Source: Flavobacterium sp. LC2016-12
GTDB lineage: Bacteria > Bacteroidota > Bacteroidia > Flavobacteriales > Flavobacteriaceae
DNA length: 64,000 bases
NCBI RefSeq assembly: GCF_015351595.1
Contig: NZ_JADKPT010000018.1
Location: 1 to 64,000 of the forward strand
Direction: 5' to 3'
The notes beneath the pieces were generated by a model, which worked only from the letters and a program-made list of their open reading frames with translations, was not told the DNA's origin and searched no databases. Position numbers and translations under genes: made by a program. Positions 25,034 through 34,107 of this stretch are shown here, piece after piece (the stretch's first letter is position 1; each line of letters begins with the position of its first letter).

Positions 25034-25342
25034 GCTTTTGTTAAAAAAGTACAATTATAAAACCATTCGCTGCAACGAATGGTTTTTTTATGCTAATTTT
25101 AGATGTTCCAATTTTTTTTTACCAAATAAAGCGGTTGCATATTTTTATAACACTTCATTTATGTATTGTTAATTTTAAGGATTTAATTAAAATAAGGTGC
25201 TTTTATTATTTTAAATGAATTTTTTCATATCAAAAAACTTATTAACGAAAACGTTTGAATTTAACATATTTTATTAATTTATTACAATCATAACCCGAAA
25301 AGTGGTGAATGTTTGCTAATTTTACACTTTAATACTTAAATA
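25034..25342. other. tamB-pfkA intergenic region
   Basis: It holds the tamB terminator (25059-25089), then about 250 bp of very AT-rich DNA. The only ordered element I see is an AAACGTTT-centred near-palindrome at 25247-25258 (CGAAAACGTTTG), resembling a LacI-family half-operator. No small ORF is convincing. Confidence 0.5.
25059..25089 (+). terminator. Intrinsic terminator after tamB
   Basis: A perfect 11-bp stem, AAAACCATTCG/CGAATGGTTTT, with loop CTGCAA and a T run, 25 bp after the tamB stop. Confidence 0.9.
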
Positions 25343-26329
25343 ATGCCAAAAACAATAAAAAAAGTTGGTGTTCTAACCTCAGGAGGAGATTCACCTGGAA
25401 TGAATGCCGCAATACGAGCAGTTGTTCGAACATGTGCTTATCATAATATAGAATGCATAGGGATTTATAGAGGGTATCAGGGAATGATCGAAGGTGATTT
25501 CAAAGAAATGGGACCTCGAAGCGTAAATAATATTGTAAACAAAGGTGGGACGATCTTAAAATCGGCTCGTTCTCTTGAGTTTAGAACCCCTGAAGGTAGA
25601 AAGAAAGCTCACGAAAATCTTGTGAAAGCTGGTGTAGATGCATTAGTTGTTATTGGAGGAGACGGAAGTTTTACCGGAGGTTTAATTTTTAATTCAGAGT
25701 ATGGTTTTCCTGTAATGGGAATTCCTGGTACAATTGATAACGATATTTTTGGTACAACTCATACTTTAGGTTATGATACTGCATTAAATACCGTAGTAGA
25801 TTGTATTGATAAAATTAGAGATACTGCAAGTTCACATAACCGTCTGTTTTTTGTAGAGGTTATGGGTAGAGATGCAGGGCATATTGCTCTTAATGCTGGT
25901 ATTGGAGCTGGTGCCGAAGAAATCCTTATTCCTGAAGAAGATTTAGGTTTAGACAGATTGCTAGACTCTCTTCAAAAAAGTAAAGCTTCAGGAAAATCAT
26001 CAAGTATAGTTGTTATTGCCGAAGGGGATAAAATTGGTAAAAACGTTTTCGAATTAAAAGATTATGTTGAGGCTAATTTACCTGAATACGATGTGAGAGT
26101 TTCTGTATTGGGACACATGCAGCGTGGTGGTTCTCCATCTTGTTTTGATCGTGTTTTGGCAAGCCGTTTAGGAGTAAAAGCGGTAGAGTCTTTATTAGAA
26201 GGAAAATCGAACTATATGGTTGGACTTCGTGAGGACAAAGTGACTTTAACACCTTTAGAACAAGCAATTAAAGGTAAATCTGAAATTGATAGAGAATTAT
26301 TAAGAGTGTCTGACATCATGTCAACATAA
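25343..26329 (+). CDS. pfkA: ATP-dependent 6-phosphofructokinase
   Basis: A 328-residue PfkA. Diagnostic segments: LTSGGDSPGMNAAIRAVVR, the ATP loop GGDGSFTGG, the catalytic PGTIDND, the fructose-6-phosphate site MGRDAGHIA and the C-terminal LGHMQRGGSPSCFDR. Glycine in GGDGS, rather than the Asp of PPi enzymes, fits ATP dependence. It catalyses the committed step of glycolysis. gapA follows after 96 bp on the same strand, probably partly co-transcribed. Confidence 0.97.
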   Translation: MPKTIKKVGVLTSGGDSPGMNAAIRAVVRTCAYHNIECIGIYRGYQGMIEGDFKEMGPRSVNNIVNKGGTILKSARSLEFRTPEGRKKAHENLVKAGVDALVVIGGDGSFTGGLIFNSEYGFPVMGIPGTIDNDIFGTTHTLGYDTALNTVVDCIDKIRDTASSHNRLFFVEVMGRDAGHIALNAGIGAGAEEILIPEEDLGLDRLLDSLQKSKASGKSSSIVVIAEGDKIGKNVFELKDYVEANLPEYDVRVSVLGHMQRGGSPSCFDRVLASRLGVKAVESLLEGKSNYMVGLREDKVTLTPLEQAIKGKSEIDRELLRVSDIMST

Positions 26330-26425
26330 AAATAAATAAAAAGTTTAAAAAAGGAAAGAAGTTTATTGTGAGGAAATTAGACTTTTAAATTAGTGTAATA
26401 AAAACAAAAGCAAAAATTAAGTAAA

Positions 26426-27430
26426 ATGTCAAAAGTAAAATTAGGAATAAACGGATTCGGACGTATCGGAAGAATCGTTTTTAGAGAAACTTTCAATAGA
26501 GATAATGTAGAAGTAGTTGCGATCAACGATTTATTAGATGTTGATCACTTAGCTTACTTATTAAAATATGATTCAGTTCACGGTCGTTTCAACGGGACTG
26601 TAGAAGTAAAAGAAGGAAAACTTTATGTAAACGGAAGAAATATCCGTATTACTGCAGAAAGAAATCCAGCTGACTTAAAATGGAATGAAGTTGATGTTGA
26701 TGTAGTTGCTGAATGTACTGGTATCTTCACAACTATCGAAACTGCAAATGAGCACATTAAAGGTGGTGCTAAAAAAGTAATTATTTCTGCTCCATCTGCA
26801 GATGCTCCAATGTTTGTAATGGGGGTAAACCATGAAACTGCAAAAGCTACTGATTTAGTAGTTTCTAACGCTTCTTGTACTACAAACTGCTTAGCTCCTT
26901 TAGCTAAAGTTATTCATGATAACTTCGGAATTGTAGAAGCTTTAATGACAACAGTTCACGCTACAACTTCAACTCAAATGACAGCTGACGGTCCTTCTAG
27001 AAAAGACTGGAGAGGTGGACGTGCTGCAAGCATAAACATCATTCCATCATCTACAGGTGCTGCAAAAGCGGTTGGAAAAGTTATTCCTGAATTGAATGGA
27101 AAATTAACAGGTATGGCTTTCCGTGTTCCTACTGCTGACGTTTCTACAGTAGATTTAACTGTAAAAGTAGCTAAAGAGACTTCTTACGAAGAAATTATGG
27201 CTGTTTTGAAAAATGCTTCTGAAACTACAATGAAAGGTATCTTAGGATATACTGAAGATGCAGTTGTTTCTCAGGATTTTATTTCTGACAAAAGAACTTC
27301 AATCATTGATGCTACTGCAGGTATTGGATTGAACTCAACTTTCTTCAAATTAGTATCTTGGTACGATAATGAGTACGGATACTCAAGTAAATTGATCGAT
27401 TTATCTGTGCATATCGCAGGTTTAAAATAA
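26426..27430 (+). CDS. gapA: Type I glyceraldehyde-3-phosphate dehydrogenase
   Basis: A 334-residue GAPDH. GINGFGRIGR binds NAD; ASCTTNCLAP holds the catalytic Cys151; WYDNEYGYSSKLIDL is the C-terminal signature. The VVAIND motif at the end of beta-2 fits NAD specificity. Codon use is visibly more biased than in neighbouring genes (many GCT, ACT, AAC), as expected for a highly expressed gene. A strong terminator follows. Confidence 0.97.
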   Translation: MSKVKLGINGFGRIGRIVFRETFNRDNVEVVAINDLLDVDHLAYLLKYDSVHGRFNGTVEVKEGKLYVNGRNIRITAERNPADLKWNEVDVDVVAECTGIFTTIETANEHIKGGAKKVIISAPSADAPMFVMGVNHETAKATDLVVSNASCTTNCLAPLAKVIHDNFGIVEALMTTVHATTSTQMTADGPSRKDWRGGRAASINIIPSSTGAAKAVGKVIPELNGKLTGMAFRVPTADVSTVDLTVKVAKETSYEEIMAVLKNASETTMKGILGYTEDAVVSQDFISDKRTSIIDATAGIGLNSTFFKLVSWYDNEYGYSSKLIDLSVHIAGLK

Positions 27431-27446
27431 TATTATATATTTTTGC

Positions 27447-27480
27447 AAAATCCCGTTATTTAATTAGTAACGGGATTTTC
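27447..27480 (+). terminator. Intrinsic terminator after gapA
   Basis: A perfect 12-bp stem AAAATCCCGTTA/TAACGGGATTTT with a 9-base loop, 17 bp past the gapA stop. Confidence 0.92.
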
Positions 27481-27562
27481 TTATTTTGTTTCGTCTTTAA
27501 TTAATGTAAAAAATACACTTTTTAATTAAATTGAAGAAAAACTAATCCAAAAACAAAAAAAA

Positions 27563-28414
27563 ATGAAATTAATAGTTGATAGTGGGTCTACTAAAGCCGA
27601 TTGGATTGCAATTGATGATAATGGAAAAGTATTATTCACGACACAAACTTTAGGATTAAATCCTGAAATTCTTGACGGTCCGGAAATTATTGAAAGATTA
27701 AACGATCGTTTTGATATTTTACAAAATAAAAAAAATGCCTCGCATTTATTCTTCTACGGAGCAGGATGTGGTACTGACAGAATGAAAATTGCATTGACTC
27801 AAATCTTTCAGGAGTATTTTGTTAACGCCATTGTAGAAGTTCATGAAGATACTTATGCAGCGGTTTATGCTACAACTCCAAAGGGAGAAGAAGCAATTGT
27901 AAGTATTCTTGGAACAGGTTCTAACTGCAGTTATTTTGATGGAAAAGTATTGCATCAAAAAGTTCAGTCATTAGGCTATATCGCTATGGATGATTGTAGT
28001 GGGAATGTTTTTGGAAAAGAATTAATCAGAAAATATTATTTCAATAAAATGCCTAAGGAATTGGCTGTTGAATTTGAAAAGGAATATGATCTAGATCCTG
28101 ATTTTATTAAAAATAAACTATATAAAGAACCAAATCCAAACGCGTATTTAGCGACTTTTGCGAAGTTCTTAATCAAACATAAAGACACTGATTTCTGTAG
28201 AAAAATCATTTTTAAAGGAATGAAATCTTTCGTTAAAAATTATATCAAGCAATATGATAATTGTAAAGAAGTGCCTGTGCATTTTGTAGGCTCTATCGCT
28301 TTTTATTTAAAAGACGAATTACAAGAAACATTTGATAAATATGAACTTCAATTAGGAAATGTTTTAAGAAGACCAATTGATGGATTAATAGCGTACCATG
28401 TTGCTAATCAATAG
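27563..28414 (+). CDS. BadF/BadG-type ATPase, N-acetylglucosamine kinase-like
   Basis: A 283-residue ASKHA-fold kinase. The phosphate-1 motif LIVDSGSTKADW opens the protein; VSILGTGSNC is phosphate-2 and VHFVGSIAFYL the adenosine-site region. This is the GlcNAc-kinase-like branch in Bacteroidota, which would phosphorylate N-acetylglucosamine or another amino sugar from cell-wall turnover; substrate is inferred. The methylglyoxal synthase gene begins 10 bp after the stop, so the two are operonic. Confidence 0.85.
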   Translation: MKLIVDSGSTKADWIAIDDNGKVLFTTQTLGLNPEILDGPEIIERLNDRFDILQNKKNASHLFFYGAGCGTDRMKIALTQIFQEYFVNAIVEVHEDTYAAVYATTPKGEEAIVSILGTGSNCSYFDGKVLHQKVQSLGYIAMDDCSGNVFGKELIRKYYFNKMPKELAVEFEKEYDLDPDFIKNKLYKEPNPNAYLATFAKFLIKHKDTDFCRKIIFKGMKSFVKNYIKQYDNCKEVPVHFVGSIAFYLKDELQETFDKYELQLGNVLRRPIDGLIAYHVANQ

Positions 28415-28424
28415 TTCTGGTTTC

Positions 28425-28799
28425 ATGGAGATTGCGATTATTGCTCATGATGGTAAAAAAGCAGATTTAATTGATTTTTTGCTTAAAAATGAAGCTGTTT
28501 TACACCATGAAAAAATAAAGCTTATTGGTACTGGTACTACCGGAGGAAAAGCAGAAGCGGCGGGTTTTAAAACCCAAAGAATGCTTTCCGGACCTTTAGG
28601 CGGAGATGCGCAAATTGCAGGCAGGGTGGCGGAAGGAATTACAAAAATGGTTTTCTTTTTTAAAGATCCATTATCAAGTCATCCACATGAAGCTGATATA
28701 AATATGTTAATTCGCGTTTGTGATGTACATAATGTGCCGCTGGCAACAAATGAAGCAACGGCACAATTATTATTAGATGCTATTGCACTGCAATTATAG
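28425..28799 (+). CDS. mgsA: Methylglyoxal synthase
   Basis: A 124-residue MgsA. The phosphate-binding GTGTTGG (residues 35-41), SGPLGGDAQIAGR with catalytic Asp61, and FFKDPLSSHPHEADI are conserved. It converts dihydroxyacetone phosphate to methylglyoxal, a bypass that relieves triose-phosphate build-up, fitting its place after pfkA and gapA. The ATG at 28425 matches the family start. Its last 20 bp overlap the 3' end of the convergent ridA gene. Confidence 0.94.
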   Translation: MEIAIIAHDGKKADLIDFLLKNEAVLHHEKIKLIGTGTTGGKAEAAGFKTQRMLSGPLGGDAQIAGRVAEGITKMVFFFKDPLSSHPHEADINMLIRVCDVHNVPLATNEATAQLLLDAIALQL

Positions 28800-29160
28800 A
28801 AATTTCAACATTTACATTTTTTGGCAAACATGCCACTTGAACCGTTTCACGTGCTGGAGCGGTTTTTTCGTTAAAATAAGATCCGTAAATCGTATTTATT
28901 GCTCCAAAGTTATTCATGTCCATAATAAAAATGGTTGCTTTAACAACATTCTCAAAAGTCATATTTGCAGCTTCAAGAATTGCTGCGATGTTTTCCATTA
29001 CTTGTTTTGTCTCATCATTAATGTTTTCTGTAACAAGTTCTCCTGAAGCCGGGTTTATTGCAATCTGCCCGGAAGCATAAAGCGTATTTCCAGATAATAC
29101 AGCCTGATTGTATGGTCCGATTGGAGCAGGAGCCTTTTCGGTAAAGATGATTTTTTTCAT
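28780..29160 (-). CDS. ridA: RidA-family enamine/imine deaminase
   Basis: A 126-residue RidA/YjgF protein. APAPIGPYNQAV, GQIAINPASGELV, VVKATIFIMDMNNFGAINTIYGSYF and the Arg of APARETVQVACLP are all present. It hydrolyses reactive 2-aminoacrylate and related imines. It starts 24 bp after the lptD stop, so it probably shares the lptD transcript. Its 3' end overlaps mgsA by 20 bp in convergent orientation. Confidence 0.95.
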   Translation of the reverse strand: MKKIIFTEKAPAPIGPYNQAVLSGNTLYASGQIAINPASGELVTENINDETKQVMENIAAILEAANMTFENVVKATIFIMDMNNFGAINTIYGSYFNEKTAPARETVQVACLPKNVNVEISIIAVQ

Positions 29161-29184
29161 AATAATTATTTTAATCGATGTAAA

Positions 29185-31833
29185 TTATCGGTTTGAAGTA
29201 CTTCGTTTATTCCACTTAATATCACTTAATACTCCGGATTTAATTCCGATGAAAAAGTTCCAGTTTGAGTTTTCTCCAAGTGGTGTCCAGTTAAAAGCCA
29301 TTCTCCAGCTTAACAAATCTCTTTCAAAACGAAATTGCGTAAAGGTAACTCCTTTTTGAACAAAGTCGTAACCGGTAGAGACCCCGCCTTTCCATTTGGG
29401 AGTAATATCCATATTAACGGAAACCATTATGGAATTATTGGTGATCTTGCTTTCTCTATTTGTATTGGAATAGGTTAAGGAGTAGGCCATTGTCATATCC
29501 CATGGAATCTTCGAATTGAAGAATTCGGTTATGACATCTTCGCCGTCATCCTCTTTATCTTGGGCAAACTGGCTATTACGACTGTCGTTTAAGTCTGTGT
29601 TGGTACCAAACAAGTCATCTTTACGACCTCCATTCCGCTCACTTTGTTTGTTTTCTTCTTTTGTCCCTTTATTGGAAAATGAGTAGTTTAAAGTTAAGTT
29701 GGCACTTGTCATTCTGAATAAACTACCACCATTGTCAATGTTGAACGTATTCATCTTCTTTCCAGAATTGTCAATTGCATATGGATCTAATGTAGCGCCG
29801 AAATTGACATTCATTTTATTGTCAAAAAGTTGTGTACCTCCACTTACTAATACAGGTTGCCACGCAAGAATGTCTTTTCCGTCAGCATTAAAATTATAGC
29901 TGGTGCTGAAATTTAAGTTGTTCAGCAACATTATTTTTTTAGGTTCTGTTTTTGTGCTGTCGCGATCTCTTACTTTAGCTTCAAAAGTATTGCTTAAGGC
30001 AAAGCCTACAATGTTTGAGTTTTCTTTGCTAGGAGCTCCGTAAACACCTCCATCAAAGCGTGAATAAGAGTTTTGTATTTTTCCGGAAGCGTCAACATAG
30101 TACTCGTCGTAGTATTTCTCGAAACTAGGAGTGTATGCGTACGTAACAGAAGGTCTCATGACGTGACGTATCGATTGAATTCTTTTGTCATCACCAAAAT
30201 TAAAAGTACCATAAATTGTAGTTCCTAAGTTAGAGCTAAAGTTATAGGTTCTGTAAGCGTCGAAACCGTTGATTGTTTGTGTAACAACTTGGTTTTGACT
30301 TGAGTCGTAATTTTTTTCTACAGTTTTAGTAACCCAGGTTTCCTGATAGTTTGTGGATGCTCCTGCACTAAAATACTTAAATATCTTAAAGTTTGTACTA
30401 ATCGGAATAGATTGTTGTAGTCCAATTTGCGCATCTCTAAACATTTGAGGTTTAAAGAATAAAGAATCGGTTGTTACAAATTTATTTTGTCCGGTAACAT
30501 TGTACTGTAAGTTTATGTTTTTAATAAAACCTTTTTTAACACCATCTTTACCCACAAAAGGATAAACACGATCGATACTACCTTGTAATGAGGGTAATGT
30601 CATTTGAATTTCTTCTGTTTGTGTATTTTGCTGATGTGTTGCTGTTAATGCAATACGGGCCCCAGGAATCGTATTAAAGGTTTTATTATAGGAGATGGAC
30701 GAACTTAAAGTATTATTTAGATTTGATCCAACATTCGCCTGATTAATAGATTGTTTAAAGTATTTACTACTACCCATATTTACCGAAGCAGAAAAACTCG
30801 AGTTTGGGTTTGATTTAGTATCTTTTGAGTGCGACCATTGGATATTGTAAATATTTTGCTTCGAATAATCAGGATAACCTCTTTCGCTATTTATCAGGTT
30901 TTCAAAACGAATATTTACATTTCCACGATATTTATATCTTGTAGCATAGGAAGATTCAAAGCGCATGGCATAACTTCCGTTGGTATAGTAATCTCCTAAA
31001 ACGGTCAGGTCATAGTTATCACTTAGAGCAAAATAATAACCACCATTCTGTAAAGAGAATCCTCTTGTGTTAGAGTCGTTATAACTTGGTATAATGATTC
31101 CTGAAACACTTTTTTCCTGACTCATTGGAAAATAAGCAAAAGGCAAGGCAAGAGGAGTAGGGACATCAGCAATAACCATATTGGTTAATCCAGTAACTAC
31201 TTTTTTTCCGGGAATAAACTTTACTTTATTAGTTTGAAAATAATATTCGGGATTGTCAACATCTGCGGAAGTTGTGAAGCGGGCACCTCTTAAGAAGTAA
31301 ACAGAATCGTTTTCTTTTTTGGTAACTGCGGCTTTTATTTTAAATTCACCCTGTTCTGTTCTGGAATTGAATATTAAAGCTTTTTTTGTTTTGAAATTAA
31401 AACGAATAGAGTCTGGCTGAACTTCACTGGCGCCTTGCTTAAAATTAGGGTATTGGCTTAAAACACCTGCAGAATCTTTTATTCTTCCGGCATATACTTC
31501 GTCCTTTTCATAATCCAAAACGATTATACCCGATTTTAACTCTACATCTTTATAGTATAATTCAGCTTCGTTATATAAAGTGATGCGTTTGCTTTTTTGA
31601 TCGATTTTCGCATAATCCTTGGCCCTGTACTTTACTTTTCCGTCCAGAAAAGTCTTTTTAGGCTTAACAGTATCCAGTTTTATAGTATCAAGTACAGTAG
31701 TGACAGGTTTATCTGTTTGTTTTACAGCAGGTAATGCGTTTTTTTTTGATTTTATCTCTTGCGAATATAATTTACCACATCCTAGTGTTAGGAAAAATGA
31801 TAATAAAACGATATTAAATAAGTTTGTATGCAA
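29185..31833 (-). CDS. lptD: LPS-assembly protein LptD/OstA-like
   Basis: An outer-membrane LPS translocon of about 882 residues. It has a signal peptide, an OstA/LptA-like beta-jellyroll (about 60-230; KRITLYNEAELYYKDVELKSGIIVLDYEKDEVYA) and a long barrel. The frame is open to 31917, but the only upstream starts are TTGs at 31917 and 31884; a -7 element at 31889-31882 puts the transcript start near 31875. I therefore choose TTG 31833 (then HTNLFNIVLL), which gives a clean export signal. It is divergent from the amidase gene; ridA follows. Confidence 0.85.
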   Translation of the reverse strand: MHTNLFNIVLLSFFLTLGCGKLYSQEIKSKKNALPAVKQTDKPVTTVLDTIKLDTVKPKKTFLDGKVKYRAKDYAKIDQKSKRITLYNEAELYYKDVELKSGIIVLDYEKDEVYAGRIKDSAGVLSQYPNFKQGASEVQPDSIRFNFKTKKALIFNSRTEQGEFKIKAAVTKKENDSVYFLRGARFTTSADVDNPEYYFQTNKVKFIPGKKVVTGLTNMVIADVPTPLALPFAYFPMSQEKSVSGIIIPSYNDSNTRGFSLQNGGYYFALSDNYDLTVLGDYYTNGSYAMRFESSYATRYKYRGNVNIRFENLINSERGYPDYSKQNIYNIQWSHSKDTKSNPNSSFSASVNMGSSKYFKQSINQANVGSNLNNTLSSSISYNKTFNTIPGARIALTATHQQNTQTEEIQMTLPSLQGSIDRVYPFVGKDGVKKGFIKNINLQYNVTGQNKFVTTDSLFFKPQMFRDAQIGLQQSIPISTNFKIFKYFSAGASTNYQETWVTKTVEKNYDSSQNQVVTQTINGFDAYRTYNFSSNLGTTIYGTFNFGDDKRIQSIRHVMRPSVTYAYTPSFEKYYDEYYVDASGKIQNSYSRFDGGVYGAPSKENSNIVGFALSNTFEAKVRDRDSTKTEPKKIMLLNNLNFSTSYNFNADGKDILAWQPVLVSGGTQLFDNKMNVNFGATLDPYAIDNSGKKMNTFNIDNGGSLFRMTSANLTLNYSFSNKGTKEENKQSERNGGRKDDLFGTNTDLNDSRNSQFAQDKEDDGEDVITEFFNSKIPWDMTMAYSLTYSNTNRESKITNNSIMVSVNMDITPKWKGGVSTGYDFVQKGVTFTQFRFERDLLSWRMAFNWTPLGENSNWNFFIGIKSGVLSDIKWNKRSTSNR

Positions 31834-31881
31834 AGGTTTAAATGCTATTTTTGTAAAAGTATGGCTTGTTTTTTGACATGT

Positions 31882-31889
31882 CAAACTTA
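31882..31889 (-). promoter_or_regulatory. -7 element (TAAGTTTG) of lptD
   Basis: An exact TAnnTTTG on the minus strand, about 50 bp before the TTG 31833. It decides the start: both upstream TTG candidates lie outside the predicted transcript. Confidence 0.5.
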
Positions 31890-31966
31890 CATATAATTTT
31901 TTGGCAAAAATAATCAATTGTAAAAATTATAGCAGTTGCATTTTATTAAAATTAACTTTTAGATTT

Positions 31967-33085
31967 ATGAATATATTTAACAAAACTAGGCTAATATTTA
32001 GTTTTTTTCTAACTATAATTTCATTTTGCGCATACAGTCAGGCAAATGTTTTTAAGGTAACACTTGATGCCGGACACGGTGATCATGACTTTGGCGCCGT
32101 ATATAGCGGAAGAATTGAAAAAAATATTGCATTGGCTATTGTGTTAAAAGTTGGAAAAATATTAGAAGACAGTCCAAATATTAATGTTATTTATACTCGT
32201 AAAACCGATGTTTTTATCGATTTGGTTGAAAGAGCCAATATTGCGAACCGTGCTAACTCTAATATTTTTGTGTCTATACATTGTAATGCGAATAAAAATA
32301 CGGCTGCAGACGGAACAGAAACCTATGTAATGGGTTTAAGTAAAGTGGCATCGAATCTTGAAGCAGCGAAAAAAGAGAACTCGGTTATTACATTAGAAAA
32401 AGATTATAAACGTAAATATGAAGGTTACGACCCAAATTCGCCAGAATCTATGATGGCAATGACCTTGATGCAGGAAGAATATCTGGATAATAGTATTGCA
32501 TTAGCGACTAAGATTGAAGATAATTTTGACAGATTAGGAAAAAAGCTTCGCCAGGGTGGAGTGAAACAAGCACCTTTTATGGTGTTGCATAAAGCGTACA
32601 TGCCAAGAGTTTTGGTTGAGACTGGATTTGTATCTAATCCTACAGAAGGAAATATTTTAAATTCAGAGGAAGGGCAAAACGATATAGCAAAGGCTATTGC
32701 CGAAGCTATTATAAGTTATAAAAGAGAGTATTTTGGATCGGGAGTTCCGGAAATAGCAGATGCACGACCAGTAAAAGATACTGCCAAACCAAAAACAGTT
32801 GTAACTCCTCCAGCAAATAAAAATACACCAAAAGGAACTATTTTTAAAGTACAGTTAATTGCCAGTATCAAGAAAACACCATTAGAGCCTAAAAATTTTA
32901 AAGGACTGACTAACGTAACAATGTTGTATGAAAATAATATTTATAAATATTTCTATCAGGAAACTTCAGATTACCAGGCGGCACAAAAATATTTGCAAGA
33001 AGCTAAAAGTAAAGGATATGGCGCTTCTTTTTTAATTGCATACAAGGACGGCGAAAAAATCAGTATTCAGGACGCTACTAAATAA
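31967..33085 (+). CDS. N-acetylmuramoyl-L-alanine amidase (Amidase_3) with SPOR-like tail
   Basis: A 372-residue periplasmic zinc amidase. The signal peptide ends near SQA (about residue 24). The AmiC-type domain (about 27-255) shows the zinc residues VTLDAGHGDHDFG, the Glu of RIEKNIAL, VSIHCNAN and the catalytic Glu of VLVETGFVSNPTEG. A Pro/Thr/Lys linker leads to a C-terminal SPOR-like segment (FKVQLIAS..). It cleaves the stem peptide from MurNAc during cell separation. ATG 31967 gives the signal peptide; an earlier start at 31901 does not. mlaD follows on the same strand. Confidence 0.93.
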   Translation: MNIFNKTRLIFSFFLTIISFCAYSQANVFKVTLDAGHGDHDFGAVYSGRIEKNIALAIVLKVGKILEDSPNINVIYTRKTDVFIDLVERANIANRANSNIFVSIHCNANKNTAADGTETYVMGLSKVASNLEAAKKENSVITLEKDYKRKYEGYDPNSPESMMAMTLMQEEYLDNSIALATKIEDNFDRLGKKLRQGGVKQAPFMVLHKAYMPRVLVETGFVSNPTEGNILNSEEGQNDIAKAIAEAIISYKREYFGSGVPEIADARPVKDTAKPKTVVTPPANKNTPKGTIFKVQLIASIKKTPLEPKNFKGLTNVTMLYENNIYKYFYQETSDYQAAQKYLQEAKSKGYGASFLIAYKDGEKISIQDATK

Positions 33086-33110
33086 TAAGCACAAGTTCGA
33101 ATATTTATAT

Positions 33111-33118
33111 TAATTTTG
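33111..33118 (+). promoter_or_regulatory. -7 element (TAATTTTG) of the MCE gene
   Basis: An exact TAnnTTTG 17 bp before the TTG start of the MCE/MlaD gene, implying a leader of only about ten bases and supporting the TTG start. Confidence 0.45.
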
Positions 33119-33135
33119 TACAAACACTTAGAATT

Positions 33136-34101
33136 TTGAAACTAACAAGAGAAATTAAAACGGCTATTTTAGTCATCGCGTCAATTTTATTATTTATTTG
33201 GGGATACAGCTTTTTAAAAGGCAGAGATCTTTTTACAAATTATAAAACATTTTATGTAGAATATGATAATGTGGAAGATTTGGCTCAGTCTGCCCCCGTT
33301 ACTTTAAACGGACTTGCGATTGGTAAAGTAAATAAAATCACTATCAACGAAAATACTGGTAAACTATTAGTAGAACTGCAATTGAAAACGGATTTTCCGG
33401 TTTCTAAAACAAGTACAGCAGCTTTATATTCTCCAAGTTTAATCGGTGGAAAACAGATCAAGATTATACCTAATCTTGCAGACAAGGAACTTGCGATAGA
33501 TGGCCAGACATTAGCTCCTGCAGTTGAATTAGGTTTGACGGAATCTTTAGGAGGAAAAATAGAACCAATTCAGCAAAAACTGAATGTGATGCTTGAAAAT
33601 ATTAACACGCTTGTTGCTGGATTGAACAATGTTCTGGATAAAAAAGGGCAGGAAGATCTTAAAAAATCATTGGCAGAATTGAGTCAGACAATGGAGCAAT
33701 TTCACAAAGCTTCGGGAAGTATCAATTCTATCTTAGATACTAATAAAGCACAGATCAATGGAGCAGTTACGAACTTTAATAAAATGTCGAGTAACTTCAA
33801 TAAAATCTCAGATTCTTTAAATAAGGCAGACTTAGGAAAAACAGTTAGAAGCCTAAACCAAACTTTAGCAAAAGTAGATGGCATTATGGCTAATCTAAAT
33901 GCCGGAAAAGGTTCTGCAGGTAAATTACTGAATGATGATGCTTTGTATAATAATTTGGCTAAAACTTCAAAAGAGCTTGAATTATTATTGCAGGACGTTC
34001 GTCTATATCCAACACGTTATGTGAATGTTTCTCTTTTTGGAAAGAAAAACAAACCATATGTCGCACCTACAGAAGATGCTAATACAACTGAAAAAAAATA
34101 A
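33136..34101 (+). CDS. MlaD-family (MCE-domain) lipid-transport protein
   Basis: A 321-residue protein anchored by one N-terminal helix (about 8-27, TAILVIASILLFIWGYSFL). An MCE domain (about 35-115, ending ..LIGGKQIKIIPN) and a long alpha-helical, coiled-coil-like tail (130-290) follow. It is probably the periplasmic substrate-binding ring of a Mla-type lipid ABC transporter; MlaE and MlaF are not in the window. The start is TTG at 33136, with no in-frame ATG nearby upstream. The Fe-S gene follows after 6 bp. Confidence 0.9.
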   Translation: MKLTREIKTAILVIASILLFIWGYSFLKGRDLFTNYKTFYVEYDNVEDLAQSAPVTLNGLAIGKVNKITINENTGKLLVELQLKTDFPVSKTSTAALYSPSLIGGKQIKIIPNLADKELAIDGQTLAPAVELGLTESLGGKIEPIQQKLNVMLENINTLVAGLNNVLDKKGQEDLKKSLAELSQTMEQFHKASGSINSILDTNKAQINGAVTNFNKMSSNFNKISDSLNKADLGKTVRSLNQTLAKVDGIMANLNAGKGSAGKLLNDDALYNNLAKTSKELELLLQDVRLYPTRYVNVSLFGKKNKPYVAPTEDANTTEKK

Positions 34102-34107
34102 TAAAGA

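Noticed and set aside
28777..29046. An 89-codon plus-strand ORF antisense to ridA
   Set aside because: It is a shadow of ridA with Cys/Phe/Asn-rich random composition.
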